A DNA stretch of 64,000 bases from Hyphomicrobiales bacterium (GCA_900473205.1 UCLB01000005.1:1-64000), one strand, 5' to 3'; positions 35,559-45,695 are shown, counted from the stretch's first letter. Numbers and translations are program-made. Notes: generated by a model not told the origin, from the sequence alone.

Positions 35559-36773
35559 ATGATCCAGCAATCCAGCCTTTCGGAAATTTCACTCTGGCTT
35601 TCGCAGCAGGGCTATGAAGGGGTTGCTGAAGAAACCTTGTTGTCCGGCTTTTGCGAACGCTGCAATAAGGCAGGTATCAGCATCTCCTCTGCGCTGATCC
35701 TTATGGATACGCTGCACCCCGATTTCGAGGGGCATGCCTTTCGCTGGGACAGCCATAATGTGTTCGAATCCTCCAGCGTCTATGATTTCACCGATGACGG
35801 AGAGGCGCGGGAAGCCTGGGAAAGCTCGGTCTTTTTTCATCTCATCAAGGAAAATGCCCATGAGGCGCGGCACCGGTTTTTTCTCGGTGAAGAGACGCGA
35901 TTTCCAAAGCTCTCCGAACTGAGAGATGCCGGCCATACGGATTATCTGGCGGCAGTCCACCGCTTCACGGATCGCGGTAGTATCGGGGAGATGAACGCCT
36001 TTTATTCGCAGTGGCTGACGCGCCACCCGGAAGGTTTTCACGATGATGAGCTTGCGGCCTTGCGCATGCTCTTGCCCACGCTGGCACTCGCCGTCAAGGC
36101 GGCCTGCTGTATGCGCATCATCGGCACGATCAGCGATGTGTATCTGGGTCGCGATGCGGGCCGAAAGGTCATGAGCGGAACGATTACGCGTGGCGAGGTC
36201 GAGAGGATCGATGCAGTCCTGTGGTTTTCCGACTTGCGGGATTTCACCGGCATTTCCGACCGGGCCGAACCGGACCAGATTATTCCGTTCCTCAACGACT
36301 ATGCCGGTCTGGTCATCGATGCCATTCACGCCCATGGCGGCAGTGTGCTGAAATTGATCGGAGACGGGGTGCTGGCGATTTTCCGCGATGGCGATCAGCA
36401 ATCGGGATGTGCTGCCGCACTGGCATCGGAAATCACCATGCGAACCAACCTCACCGTTCTCAATCATCGACGCCGCATGGAAGGACTGCCGACGACCGAC
36501 GTCTATCTCGGCCTGCATGTGGGTGAGGTCTTCTATGGCAATATCGGCAGCCGCAACCGGCTGGATTTCACCGTGGTCGGTCCGGCGGTCAATATGGTCA
36601 GCCGCATCAGCGGCCTGTGCGCCTCGGTGGACCGGGATACGGTCATGTCGCGGGAGTTCACGGCGGGTTGCCCGGAAGAAATGCGCGGACTGATGGTGTC
36701 CATCGGACGCTTCGCGCTTCGCGGCTTTGCTCGAGCGCACGAGCTTTTCACCATCGACCCGGAAATCTGCTGA
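35559..36773 (+). CDS. Class III adenylate/guanylate cyclase
   Basis: A soluble cyclase of about 404 residues. The C-terminal catalytic domain (about 205-400) has the metal-binding Asp in WFSDLRDFT and the second Asp in LIGDGVLAIF, then NRLDFTVVGPAVNMVSRI, which carries the transition-state residues. The N-terminal 200 residues have no cyclase motifs and are probably a sensory domain of the kind seen in many rhizobial cyclases. I start at the ATG at 35559 with AGGAAA upstream. No membrane segment. The input signal is unknown. Confidence 0.9.
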   Translation: MIQQSSLSEISLWLSQQGYEGVAEETLLSGFCERCNKAGISISSALILMDTLHPDFEGHAFRWDSHNVFESSSVYDFTDDGEAREAWESSVFFHLIKENAHEARHRFFLGEETRFPKLSELRDAGHTDYLAAVHRFTDRGSIGEMNAFYSQWLTRHPEGFHDDELAALRMLLPTLALAVKAACCMRIIGTISDVYLGRDAGRKVMSGTITRGEVERIDAVLWFSDLRDFTGISDRAEPDQIIPFLNDYAGLVIDAIHAHGGSVLKLIGDGVLAIFRDGDQQSGCAAALASEITMRTNLTVLNHRRRMEGLPTTDVYLGLHVGEVFYGNIGSRNRLDFTVVGPAVNMVSRISGLCASVDRDTVMSREFTAGCPEEMRGLMVSIGRFALRGFARAHELFTIDPEIC

Positions 36774-36782
36774 CAGCCCGAG

Positions 36783-36810
36783 CGTTCCCAAACAAAAGGG
36801 AACGATTTTT
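36783..36810 (+). terminator. Terminator after the cyclase gene
   Basis: CGTTCCC and GGGAACG form a 7-bp stem with loop AAACAAAA, followed by ATTTTT, 10 bases after the stop. Confidence 0.85.
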
Positions 36811-36939
36811 GTGCTTTCATGCCTTGTCTACCAGCGATGTGAAGCGTAGCCAGAGGTGGGGGCTATCGTCACATCACCGTCATCAGCGCATTGATTCGAT
36901 GCGAGGCGGTGGCCTGTTCTCCTGCCGGGATCGGTTGCC

Positions 36940-37827
36940 ATGCAAAAAGGTTTTCTACTGGGGTTGCTCGCCTATGCCAGCTTTTCCTGTGGAGACGCCA
37001 CCATCAAGTCGCTCGGCTCTCAGGTCAGCGTCTTCGAGATCGGCTTTTTCAGCATTCTGTCATCCGCATCGCTCATCTTCTTTCTGAAGCCGAAGGAAGA
37101 ACGCTGGCGGCATTTCTGGCGCATGAGCAGGCCGTGGGCCGTGCATGGGCGGGCGATTTCCGGCCTGTTCGCGGGAATTCTCGGCATCTATGCCTTTACC
37201 AGCGTGCCATTGGCGGAGGCCTATGCGCTGATTTTCCTGTCACCGCTTTTCGTCACGATTCTGTCGGCGCTGGTGCTGAAGGAAGATATCGGGCTGTGGC
37301 GCTGGTCTGCGGTCATGGCTGGCATTGTCGGCGTGCTCCTGGTGGTGCGTCCCGGCTTCAAGACGCTGGAGCTTGGCCATTTCGCAGCGCTTTGCGTGGC
37401 CTTTCTGGCGGGGCTGACCATCGTTCTTTTGCGCTCGCTCGCCGGGCGGGAAAAGCGCACATCCATCATGGGAGTGCTCATCCTGTATGGCCTGACGTTC
37501 AACGGTATCTTGATGATACCGGAATTTCAGGTGCCGACGCTGAACCAGATCGGGGCTTTCATCGTCATCGGCATGTGCACCGCTGTCGGCCAGATAACCT
37601 TGCTGACGGCAACGAAGATTGCGCCTGCCAGCCAGATCGCACCTTCGCATTATTCCCAGATCCTCTGGGCGGTCGCCATCGGCGCGTCCTTCTTCGGGGA
37701 GTACCCGGATACGCTGGCGATCTCCGGTCTGGTCGTCATTGCATCGGCGGGGTTGCTAACGATGATGCGCGAAAAAATCCGTCTGGGATTCGTGCGCTGG
37801 AACCCGTTTTTCCGCAATCGTCTATGA
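36940..37827 (+). CDS. EamA/DMT-superfamily transporter
   Basis: A ten-segment membrane protein of 295 residues made of two EamA repeats, resembling drug/metabolite exporters. The first repeat opens LLGLLAYASFSCGDATIK; the second ends in ALAISGLVVIASAGLLT. The substrate is unknown. It abuts the convergent LysR gene with no gap between the stop codons. Confidence 0.9.
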   Translation: MQKGFLLGLLAYASFSCGDATIKSLGSQVSVFEIGFFSILSSASLIFFLKPKEERWRHFWRMSRPWAVHGRAISGLFAGILGIYAFTSVPLAEAYALIFLSPLFVTILSALVLKEDIGLWRWSAVMAGIVGVLLVVRPGFKTLELGHFAALCVAFLAGLTIVLLRSLAGREKRTSIMGVLILYGLTFNGILMIPEFQVPTLNQIGAFIVIGMCTAVGQITLLTATKIAPASQIAPSHYSQILWAVAIGASFFGEYPDTLAISGLVVIASAGLLTMMREKIRLGFVRWNPFFRNRL

Positions 37828-38739
37828 TCACGGGTCGCCAGCCGGTCTGCCCACTTCTTCCAGCAGCCAGTTTTGAAAAGCGCGCGCCAGCACATTGTCC
37901 TGCCGCCCTTCCGGCAAGGCGATGTAATAGCTGTTTTCCGTTTGCAGCGGCACGTCGAAGACTACATTCAGCAGGCCGGATTTCAGTTCCGCCTCGATCA
38001 GATATTTCGGCAGAAGTGCAAAGCCCAAACCGCTGATCGCGGCCTCGATGAGCATGGAAAACTGGTCGAAGCGACTGCCGCGATAGGCGCGGTCTGAGGC
38101 AAGGCCGATCATTTCAAACCACTCGGTCCATAATTTCGGGCGCGTGGTGACATGCAAAAGCGGGCCTTCCAACATGTCTTCATGCGTGTTCACGGCACGG
38201 GAGGCCAGAAGGGCAGGGCTAGCCACGGGCACGATGACCTCGTTGCACAGAAAGGTGCAGGTGCCGTGGGCCCAGACCGGCTGGCCGTAATGAATGGCGA
38301 TATCGAAACCTTCCTCATCGAAATCGAAAGGCTGCGAGCGCGAGCCGACCGTTAGCGCCGTATCCGGACGAGCGGCCATGAATTTGTGCAGGCGAGGGGT
38401 GAGCCAGCGGCTGCCAAACGTGGGGAGCGTCGCGATGGAGAGAGAGGCGCTGGAGGAACCGGCGGTCACGGCGCGGACCATCAATTGTTCCGATTGCTGC
38501 AACAACCTCTGCACATCCGGCAAGAATTTGCGGCCTGCATCTGAGAGCACGACGCGGCGACGGATGCGCTCGAACAGCAACATGCCGGTCTGCGCTTCCA
38601 GATCGCTGATCTGGCGGCTGACGGCACTCTGTGTCAGGTTCAACTCTTCAGCGGCGCGCGTGAAATTGCCATGCCGTGCAGCGCATTCGAAGGCCTGCAA
38701 GGTGACGATATCGGGAACCAGCCGTCTGCGTGTGTCCAT
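37828..38739 (-). CDS. LysR-family regulator (GcvA-like)
   Basis: A 303-residue regulator with the N-terminal winged helix (about 12-70: FECAARHGNFTRAAEELNLTQSAVSRQI) and a LysR substrate-binding domain. The layout resembles GcvA. It is divergent from the aldehyde dehydrogenase gene at 38957, with 217 bases between, so it may control that gene. Confidence 0.92.
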   Translation of the reverse strand: MDTRRRLVPDIVTLQAFECAARHGNFTRAAEELNLTQSAVSRQISDLEAQTGMLLFERIRRRVVLSDAGRKFLPDVQRLLQQSEQLMVRAVTAGSSSASLSIATLPTFGSRWLTPRLHKFMAARPDTALTVGSRSQPFDFDEEGFDIAIHYGQPVWAHGTCTFLCNEVIVPVASPALLASRAVNTHEDMLEGPLLHVTTRPKLWTEWFEMIGLASDRAYRGSRFDQFSMLIEAAISGLGFALLPKYLIEAELKSGLLNVVFDVPLQTENSYYIALPEGRQDNVLARAFQNWLLEEVGRPAGDP

Positions 38740-38956
38740 TCCAGTCTCGCATCAACCTACCCGCTTTCCTCATTTGAAAACGGCGCTTGAACCCGTATAT
38801 GATCAGGAAAGAGAATGAAACGGGTATTGTCTGGCGTCAACCGCGATTGTTTTCGCCGCTTCAGAAAGACCCGGTGCAGCAACCCCCAGCCGGATTTGGC
38901 TTTTGGCATATCGCCACCGCAGCCGATCCCGCGTTTGGAACAACGGAGCCATTGTC

Positions 38957-40492
38957 ATGAGCCAAACCACAACCAAGGTCGATGTCGTCAAGGAAGCCGC
39001 AGCGCTTCTGGCCAAGATGGGCGTTTCCCCTGAACTCTATCAGGGTGGCGACATGGCCTCGTTCAGCCCCGTCAGCGGCGAAGAAATTGCGCGTCTCGAA
39101 ACGGTTTCTGCCGGTGATGTGGCTGCTATTGTCGAGACGGCAGATGCGGCGTTCAAGGCATGGCGTCTGGTGCCGGCGCCCAAACGCGGCGAACTTGTGC
39201 GTCTGCTAGGCGAAGAATTGCGCGCCTCCAAGGATGACCTTGGTCGTCTGGTATCGCTGGAAGCCGGTAAGATCCCATCCGAAGGTCTGGGCGAAGTGCA
39301 GGAAATGATCGACATCTGCGATTTCGCCGTCGGTCTCTCCCGCCAGCTCTACGGCCTGACGATTGCCACCGAGCGCCCTGGCCACCGCATGATGGAAACC
39401 TGGCATCCCCTGGGTGTCGTCGGTGTCATCTCCGCCTTCAACTTCCCCGTTGCCGTCTGGTCGTGGAATGCGGCACTTGCTCTCGTGTGCGGTAACTCGG
39501 TCGTGTGGAAGCCATCGGAAAAGACACCGCTGACGGCGCTTGCCGTGCAGGGCATTTTCGAGCGCGCCGTTGCCCGCTTTGGCGATGCGCCTGAAGGTCT
39601 CAGCCAGCTCATCATCGGTGACCGCACCGTTGGCGAAGCACTGGTCGATCATCCCAAAGTGCCGCTCGTCTCTGCCACCGGCTCCACCCGCATGGGCCGC
39701 GATGTCGGTCCGCGTCTTGCCAAGCGCTTTGCCCGCGCCATTCTGGAATTGGGTGGCAACAATGCCGGTATCGTCTGCCCATCCGCCGATCTCGACATGG
39801 CCCTGCGCGCCATCGCCTTTGGTGCCATGGGCACTGCCGGTCAGCGCTGCACCACGCTTCGCCGCCTCTTCGTGCATGACAGCGTCTACGATCAGCTCGT
39901 TCCGCGTCTGAAGAAGGCCTATGCGTCTGTCTCCATCGGCAACCCGCTGGAAACCTCCGCACTTGTTGGCCCGCTGGTCGATAAGGCAGCTTTCGACGGC
40001 ATGCAGAAGGCGCTGGAAGAAGCCAAGGCTCATGGCGGTGTCGTCGCCGGTGGCGAACGTGTTGCTGAGGCTGGCAAGGACACAGCCTATTACGTGAAGC
40101 CAGCGCTGGTCGAAATGCCAAAGCAGGTTGGCCCTGTGCTGGAAGAAACCTTCGCGCCGATCCTCTACGTGATGAAATACAGCGATTTCGATCAGGCGGT
40201 TGCAGACCACAACGCCGTTGCCGCTGGCCTTTCCTCCTCCATCTTCACCCGCGATCTTCAGGAAGCCGAGCGCTTCATGGCGGCTGATGGTTCCGATTGC
40301 GGTATCGCCAATGTCAATATCGGCACATCGGGCGCGGAAATCGGTGGTGCCTTTGGTGGCGAAAAGGAAACCGGTGGCGGTCGCGAATCCGGCTCGGATT
40401 CCTGGAAGGCCTATATGCGTCGCGCCACCAATACGGTGAACTATTCTAAGGCGCTGCCGCTTGCGCAGGGCGTGACCTTCGATATCGACTAA
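38957..40492 (+). CDS. amaB: Aldehyde dehydrogenase, piperideine-6-carboxylate type
   Basis: A 511-residue NAD-dependent aldehyde dehydrogenase of the ALDH7/AmaB type, which oxidises alpha-aminoadipate semialdehyde (piperideine-6-carboxylate) in lysine breakdown. Catalytic Cys lies in GTAGQRCTTLRRL and the general base Glu in LELGGNNAGIV. NAD site: FNFPVAVWSWN and the SATGSTRMGR segment. I start at the ATG at 38957 (MSQTTTKVD). It ends tail to tail with putA. Confidence 0.86.
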   Translation: MSQTTTKVDVVKEAAALLAKMGVSPELYQGGDMASFSPVSGEEIARLETVSAGDVAAIVETADAAFKAWRLVPAPKRGELVRLLGEELRASKDDLGRLVSLEAGKIPSEGLGEVQEMIDICDFAVGLSRQLYGLTIATERPGHRMMETWHPLGVVGVISAFNFPVAVWSWNAALALVCGNSVVWKPSEKTPLTALAVQGIFERAVARFGDAPEGLSQLIIGDRTVGEALVDHPKVPLVSATGSTRMGRDVGPRLAKRFARAILELGGNNAGIVCPSADLDMALRAIAFGAMGTAGQRCTTLRRLFVHDSVYDQLVPRLKKAYASVSIGNPLETSALVGPLVDKAAFDGMQKALEEAKAHGGVVAGGERVAEAGKDTAYYVKPALVEMPKQVGPVLEETFAPILYVMKYSDFDQAVADHNAVAAGLSSSIFTRDLQEAERFMAADGSDCGIANVNIGTSGAEIGGAFGGEKETGGGRESGSDSWKAYMRRATNTVNYSKALPLAQGVTFDID

Positions 40493-40503
40493 TCAGAAGA
40501 AAG

Positions 40504-40533
40504 ATCGGCTGGCGAGGTATCTCGCCAGCCGAT
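40504..40533. terminator. Bidirectional hairpin between amaB and putA
   Basis: ATCGGCTGGCGAG and CTCGCCAGCCGAT form a perfect 13-bp stem with loop GTAT between the two convergent genes. T tracts are weak on both sides. Confidence 0.75.
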
Positions 40534-40538
40534 GATGT

Positions 40539-43500
40539 TTAGCCTATCGACATCAGGCTGGCATTGCCGCCCGCTGCCGTCGTGTTGACGCTGACGGAAA
40601 CTTCCTCCAGCAGCCAGTTCAGATTGTAGGGCTGTTCGGTTCCCTGCAACGCCTCGGTCGTCGCAGCCTGAACCAGAACGAGCGGGCCGGGAAGCTCGGC
40701 AATCCGGGCATTCATCTCCCGCACCCTGTCAGCATCACCTTCTACCAGCGCACCGGCAAAGGGGCCGGATTTCGCCCAATCATCCGACCATGCGATGTGG
40801 GCTGCGACACTGGATGGAAGGCTCTTCAGCTCCGTTTCCAGACCGGTCTGCTTGTCGATTGCGACCGTGTTGCCGGTCGCAAGTGCCGCTGCCAGTTGGC
40901 GGAACAGCCCCTGCACCGTCAGCGGGGCTAGAAGAACGTGGCCGCGTGGATGCAGGGCGTAAAGATTGCGCTCGCCCACCGGGCCCGCAAGCTCCGTCTC
41001 GAAACCGAGGTCGGAGAGTTTGGCAGATGTACGGGTGGTTTCCGCCGCAGCCGTCTCGCCTTTCGCCTCCAGCCAGTTGGCGAAATCGGTGATGGAAGTA
41101 TCGTTTTGCTGACCCTTGCGCTCGACAGTGGGCGCAGTCTTCGTCAGGCGGCCGAGATAGAGAGGACCGCCAGCCTTTGGGCCAGTACCGGACAGGCCGC
41201 GTCCACCGAAAGGCTGGACGCCGACGACAGCGCCGATGATGTTGCGATTGACATAGAGATTGCCCGCTTTGACACGCGACAGCACATGGGCAATCGTCGT
41301 GTCGAGGCGCGTATGCAGGCCGAAGGTCAGACCGTAGCCGGTGGCATTGATGTCATCGATCAGACGATCAAGCTTCTCACGTTTGAAGCGGATGACATGC
41401 AGAACGGGGCCGAAGACTTCGCGTTTGAGGTCGGAAAGCGACGTCAACTCGATGATGGTCGGCGGCACGAAGGTTCCCTTGTCGGTCTCACCGGCCAGCG
41501 TGATCTGCTCGATGCGGTTGCCTGACGCTCGCATGGCTTCGATGTGCTTTTCGATGTTGTCTTTAGCTTCCTGCGTAATGACCGGGCCGACATCCACCGA
41601 TAGGCGATCCGTTCTGCCGATGCGCAATTCATGCAGCGCGCCCTTCAGCATGGTCAGCGTCCGCTCAGCCACATCGTCCTGAAGGCACAGCACGCGCAAT
41701 GCCGAGCAGCGCTGACCGGCGCTGTCGAAAGCGGATGCGATGACATCGGCTACGACCTGTTCGGCCAGTGCCGAGGAATCCACGATCATGGCGTTCTGGC
41801 CACCGGTTTCGGCAATCAGCGGAATGGGTTGGCCTTCGCTAGAGACGCGCGCAGTCAGTTGTTTCTGAATGAGGCGGGCGACCTCGGTGGAGCCGGTGAA
41901 CATCACGCCTGCTGTTTGGGAAGCGCCCACCAGCAGCGCGCCGGTTTTGCCATCGCCCGGCAGAAGCTGCACGGCATCTTCAGGGACGCCAGCCTCATGC
42001 AATAGCCGAATGCCTTCTGCAGCAATCAGCGGTGTTTCCTCGGCTGGCTTGGCCAAAACCGGGTTACCGGCAACCAGCGCTGCGGCCACCTGCCCGATGA
42101 AAATTGCCAGCGGGAAATTCCATGGGCTGATGCAGACGACCGGGCCAAGCGCCTGTTGCTGCGGGCCGAATGTGCTGCGGGCCTCGGCGGCGTAATAGCG
42201 TAGGAAATCGATGGCTTCGCGCACTTCGGCAATGGCGTTGGGCGCCGATTTCCCGGCTTCGCGCATGATGAGACCGAGCAGCGTCGGCAACTTTGCCTGC
42301 ATCAGATCGGCTGCCTTTTCGAGGCATGCCGCGCGCTCTTCCACGCTGGTCTGCGGCCATGTGGATGCGGCGGCTGCGTCGAGTGCCTTCGTGACATCGT
42401 CTTCGCTCGGCTCGGTGACGAAGCCGACGATATCATCGAGGTCGCCAGGGTTCAGAACAGGTCGCGTTGAGCCTGTGGCAATGGGCGATGCGGCTTTCCA
42501 TTCCGTCTCGGCGCTTGCGAAAAGCGCTTCGCTGAGTGAAGCGAGGGTGTCTTCATTGGCGAGATCGAGCCCAGAAGAATTCACGCGTGCGCCATAGAGG
42601 TTGGCTGGCTTGGAAATCTTGTCATGTTGGGCACCGGGTACAGCCATGGATTTGACCACCGCGACCGGGTCTTCCAGCAGGGAGTCGATGGCGACATTGG
42701 GGTCGGCGATGCGGTTGACGAAGGAGGAGTTCGCGCCGTTTTCCAACAGGCGGCGCACGAGATAGGCAAGCAGTGTTTCATGTGTTCCCACTGGCGCGTA
42801 GAAACGGCAGGGGCGGTCAAGGTTTTGCCTGCCGACAACTTCGCTGTAGAGCGGCTCACCCATGCCATGCAGGCATTGGAATTCGTAATCGCCGATTTTG
42901 AAATCGGGACCGGCGAGATGATAAATCGTCGCCAGCGACTGCGCATTGTGGGTCGCAAATTGCGGGAAGATCACGTCGCGGGCAGCGAGAAGTTTGCGCG
43001 CGCAAGCTATGTAGGACACATCCGTATGGACCTTGCGGGTGAAGACAGGGAAGTCTTCCAGCCCATCCAGCTGCGCCCGCTTGATTTCCGCATCCCAATA
43101 GGCGCCCTTGACCAGACGTACCATGATGCGGCGGTTGGAGCGGCGGGCGAGATCGATGATGTATTCCAGCACGAAGGGGCAGCGGCGGCTATAGGCCTGC
43201 ACGACAAAGCCGAGACCCTGCCAGTTGCCCAGTTCCGGGTCGAGAGCGATGGCTTCCAACAGGTCGAGAGAAAGCTCCAGCCGGTCGGCTTCTTCGGCAT
43301 CGATGTTGAGGCCGATATCGTAGCTTTTTGCCAGCAGCATCAGGGATTTCACGCGCGGCAAAAGCTCATCCATCACGCGCTGTGCCTGCGCGCGGGCGTA
43401 ACGCGGGTGCAGCGCAGACAGCTTGATGGAAATGCCGGGGCCACCATAAACGCCGCGACCGGCAGAGGCCTTGCCGATGGCATGGATCGCCTGTTCATAA

Positions 43501-44222
43501 TCGCGGTAATACCGCTCGGCATCCTTTGCCGTCGTCGCGGCCTCGCCCAGCATGTCATAGGAATATTGAAAGCCCTTCGCTTCCAAAGGCTTGGAGCGGT
43601 TGATGGCTTCGCCAATCGTCTGGCCGGTGACGAATTGTTCGCCCATCATCCGCATCGCCATATCCACGCCACGGCGGATAACGGGTTCCCCGGCACGGGA
43701 AATGAGCTTGGTCAGCGCAGCCGAAAGGCTCTTGTCGTTGACTGTCGAGGTCAGCTTGCCGGTGATGACCAGACCCCATGTGGCGGCGTTGACGAAGAGC
43801 GAACGACCGCCACCGAGATGCGAGCGCCAGTCACCGGTGGCGATCTTGTCGCGGATCAGCGCATCACGGGTGGCAGCGTCGGGAATGCGCAGCAGGGCCT
43901 CGGCAAGGCACATCAGCGCCACGCCTTCTTGGCTGGAGAGGGAATATTCCTGCACCAGACCTTCGACACCGGTGCCTTTTGCTTTGGAGCGCAGCGCCTG
44001 AACCAGCTTGCGGGCGGTGGTTCGGATCGTGTCGGCCTGTTCGGGCGAAACACTCGCAGCTTCCAGCAAGGGTACGATACAGTCAGGCTCGGCACGGCGA
44101 TAGGCGGCGGTGATGGCTTGGCGAAGCGGGCTTTGCGGTCGCACCGGTGGAGCGAACCGCGCGAAAATCTCACCGGTCTCATTGGTATGAATTGTGTTTA
44201 TCGTTGCTGCATGTTCCGCCAT
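40539..44222 (-). CDS. putA: Bifunctional proline dehydrogenase / P5C dehydrogenase
   Basis: Oxidises proline to glutamate in two steps; 1227 residues. The N-terminal part is the FAD-linked proline dehydrogenase barrel (up to about 480), followed by the aldehyde dehydrogenase domain with Glu in AETGGQNAMIVDS and catalytic Cys in FDSAGQRCSALRVL, and a C-terminal extension of about 200 residues. There is no N-terminal ribbon-helix-helix, so unlike E. coli PutA it should not regulate its own gene; the divergent Lrp-type gene fills that role. Confidence 0.96.
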   Translation of the reverse strand: MAEHAATINTIHTNETGEIFARFAPPVRPQSPLRQAITAAYRRAEPDCIVPLLEAASVSPEQADTIRTTARKLVQALRSKAKGTGVEGLVQEYSLSSQEGVALMCLAEALLRIPDAATRDALIRDKIATGDWRSHLGGGRSLFVNAATWGLVITGKLTSTVNDKSLSAALTKLISRAGEPVIRRGVDMAMRMMGEQFVTGQTIGEAINRSKPLEAKGFQYSYDMLGEAATTAKDAERYYRDYEQAIHAIGKASAGRGVYGGPGISIKLSALHPRYARAQAQRVMDELLPRVKSLMLLAKSYDIGLNIDAEEADRLELSLDLLEAIALDPELGNWQGLGFVVQAYSRRCPFVLEYIIDLARRSNRRIMVRLVKGAYWDAEIKRAQLDGLEDFPVFTRKVHTDVSYIACARKLLAARDVIFPQFATHNAQSLATIYHLAGPDFKIGDYEFQCLHGMGEPLYSEVVGRQNLDRPCRFYAPVGTHETLLAYLVRRLLENGANSSFVNRIADPNVAIDSLLEDPVAVVKSMAVPGAQHDKISKPANLYGARVNSSGLDLANEDTLASLSEALFASAETEWKAASPIATGSTRPVLNPGDLDDIVGFVTEPSEDDVTKALDAAAASTWPQTSVEERAACLEKAADLMQAKLPTLLGLIMREAGKSAPNAIAEVREAIDFLRYYAAEARSTFGPQQQALGPVVCISPWNFPLAIFIGQVAAALVAGNPVLAKPAEETPLIAAEGIRLLHEAGVPEDAVQLLPGDGKTGALLVGASQTAGVMFTGSTEVARLIQKQLTARVSSEGQPIPLIAETGGQNAMIVDSSALAEQVVADVIASAFDSAGQRCSALRVLCLQDDVAERTLTMLKGALHELRIGRTDRLSVDVGPVITQEAKDNIEKHIEAMRASGNRIEQITLAGETDKGTFVPPTIIELTSLSDLKREVFGPVLHVIRFKREKLDRLIDDINATGYGLTFGLHTRLDTTIAHVLSRVKAGNLYVNRNIIGAVVGVQPFGGRGLSGTGPKAGGPLYLGRLTKTAPTVERKGQQNDTSITDFANWLEAKGETAAAETTRTSAKLSDLGFETELAGPVGERNLYALHPRGHVLLAPLTVQGLFRQLAAALATGNTVAIDKQTGLETELKSLPSSVAAHIAWSDDWAKSGPFAGALVEGDADRVREMNARIAELPGPLVLVQAATTEALQGTEQPYNLNWLLEEVSVSVNTTAAGGNASLMSIG

Positions 44223-44376
44223 CGGCCCGGCCCCTGGATGTCTGTTTCGAGCGCGCGTTCTCGTCGCTCTTTTTTCAGCGCTCAGAATATCATTGCCTGT
44301 GAAATTGCTATGGCCTTATTTTAGCGATATATCAGGATAAAATGACTTATAATGAGTGATATAAAAGGCAAAATGG

Positions 44377-44847
44377 ATGGCCAAAACATCAGAGACAGGC
44401 GATCTGGATCACTTCGATTTGAAGATACTGGAAGCGATGAGCGAGGATGGGCGCATGTCCATTCTGCAACTCTCCAAGCAGATTGGTCTTTCCAAGACGC
44501 CGTGTCAGACACGGCTGAAGCGTTTGGTGGATGAGGGTTATATTCTCGGCTTTCGCGCCATGCTCAATCCGGCCAAGCTTGGGCTTGAGCATATTGCTTT
44601 TACCGAAGTCAAACTGTCCGACACGCGGGAAAAGGCGCTGGAAGATTTCAACACAGCCGTTCGCAAGATCAAGGAAGTGGAAGAATGCCACATGATTGCG
44701 GGGGCGTTCGATTATCTGCTGAAAGTGCGCACCACAAACATCCGCAAATATAGACAGGTATTGGGAGAGAAAATTTCCAGCCTGCCCTGCGTAGCCAACA
44801 CATCGACCTTCGTCGTCATGCAGTCGGTGAAGGATGTCGGAATGTAA
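44377..44847 (+). CDS. putR: Lrp/AsnC-family regulator PutR
   Basis: A 156-residue regulator with an N-terminal helix-turn-helix (LDHFDLKILEAMSEDGRMS ... LSKTPCQTRLKRL) and a C-terminal RAM ligand-binding domain. It is divergent from putA with a 154-base A/T-rich intergenic region. By analogy with rhizobial PutR it should activate putA in response to proline. Confidence 0.91.
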   Translation: MAKTSETGDLDHFDLKILEAMSEDGRMSILQLSKQIGLSKTPCQTRLKRLVDEGYILGFRAMLNPAKLGLEHIAFTEVKLSDTREKALEDFNTAVRKIKEVEECHMIAGAFDYLLKVRTTNIRKYRQVLGEKISSLPCVANTSTFVVMQSVKDVGM

Positions 44848-44879
44848 AAAACGGCGCAGCCTTGGAGCTACGCCGTTTT
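44848..44879. terminator. Bidirectional terminator between putR and ecfG
   Basis: AAAACGGCG and CGCCGTTTT form a 9-bp stem with a 14-base loop. The T and A ends make it work for both convergent genes. Confidence 0.88.
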
Positions 44880-44895
44880 ACTGTCCTTTAGATGT

Positions 44896-45465
44896 TTAGC
44901 GCACCGCAGCCGCTGCGGTAACAGCCGTCATCTGGGCATCGGGCCCAAATTCGTTCTCGTCTTCGATGCCAAGCAGTTCCTGCAGACGAAGGCGGGCGCG
45001 GCTGACACGGCTCTTGATCGTACCCACTGGGCAACCGCAAATTTCAGCAGCTTCCTCATAGGCAAAACCGGATGCGCCGATCAGAAGAATGGCTTCGCGC
45101 TGGTCTTCGGGCAGTTTGGCAAGCGCCGTCTTGAAATCAGCGAGATCGACGGAACCATGCTGTTCCGGCGGCACGGACAGGCGAGACGTGTATGCTCCGT
45201 CCGTATCCTGCACTTCACGGCCTGATTTTCTGATCTGGCTGTAGAACTCGTTGCGCAGGATCGTCACCAGCCATGCCCGCATATTGGTGCCGGGTTGATA
45301 GCTGTCCTGCTTTGCCCAGGCCTTCATGATCGTATCCTGTACGAGGTCATCGGCCCGGTCACGCGATCTGATGAGGGAAATGGCAAAGGCGCGCAGATTT
45401 GGCAGGGCTGCCAGCATTTCGCGCTTGAAATTATATTCGTTCTTGCTCGAATCTGTTGCCATCAT
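44896..45465 (-). CDS. ecfG: ECF sigma factor EcfG (general stress response)
   Basis: The alternative sigma factor of the alphaproteobacterial general stress response, 189 residues. Region 2 covers about 20-90 (RSRDRADDLVQDTIMKAW) and region 4 about 115-165 (EDQREAILLIGASGFAYEEAAE ... GTIKSRVSRARLRL). Start codons at 45465 and 45462 are adjacent; the gene overlaps the nepR stop. It recognises GGAAC-N16/17-CGTT-type promoters, six of which I find nearby. Confidence 0.96.
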   Translation of the reverse strand: MMATDSSKNEYNFKREMLAALPNLRAFAISLIRSRDRADDLVQDTIMKAWAKQDSYQPGTNMRAWLVTILRNEFYSQIRKSGREVQDTDGAYTSRLSVPPEQHGSVDLADFKTALAKLPEDQREAILLIGASGFAYEEAAEICGCPVGTIKSRVSRARLRLQELLGIEDENEFGPDAQMTAVTAAAAVR

Positions 45466-45662
45466 CCCCTCGAAGCTTTCGCGTTGTTTTCAGCTTCGTC
45501 GAGCTTTTCAAGAAGATCGAGAAATTTATCTGGAATTCCCTCATCCTGAACTGCATCATACAATTCTCGTAATTTTCGGGAGATTACGGCGCGACCCGAA
45601 TCGGGAACCGTCGGCGGTGTTCCCTTGTCAGATGGATCCTGGTCCGATTGAAACATGCTCAT
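45462..45662 (-). CDS. nepR: Anti-sigma factor NepR
   Basis: Binds and inactivates EcfG in unstressed cells; phosphorylated PhyR takes it away. 66 residues from the ATG at 45662 (MSMFQSDQDP; another ATG at 45656). The conserved NepR core is LRELYDAVQDEGIPDKFLDLL. An upstream extension of the frame reaches into the promoter region and has no NepR-like sequence. Overlaps ecfG by 4 bases. Confidence 0.94.
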   Translation of the reverse strand: MSMFQSDQDPSDKGTPPTVPDSGRAVISRKLRELYDAVQDEGIPDKFLDLLEKLDEAENNAKASRG

Positions 45663-45695
45663 GATTTCCGGTATTCCTTTGGTGACGTCGCTAGT

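Noticed and set aside
38938-38962. EcfG-type promoter before the aldehyde dehydrogenase gene
   Set aside because: GGAAC is present but no CGTT follows at 16-17 bases, and the start codon lies within that distance.
42624-44324. Long plus-strand open frame antisense to putA (566 codons)
   Set aside because: No recognisable domain; putA is intact on the opposite strand.
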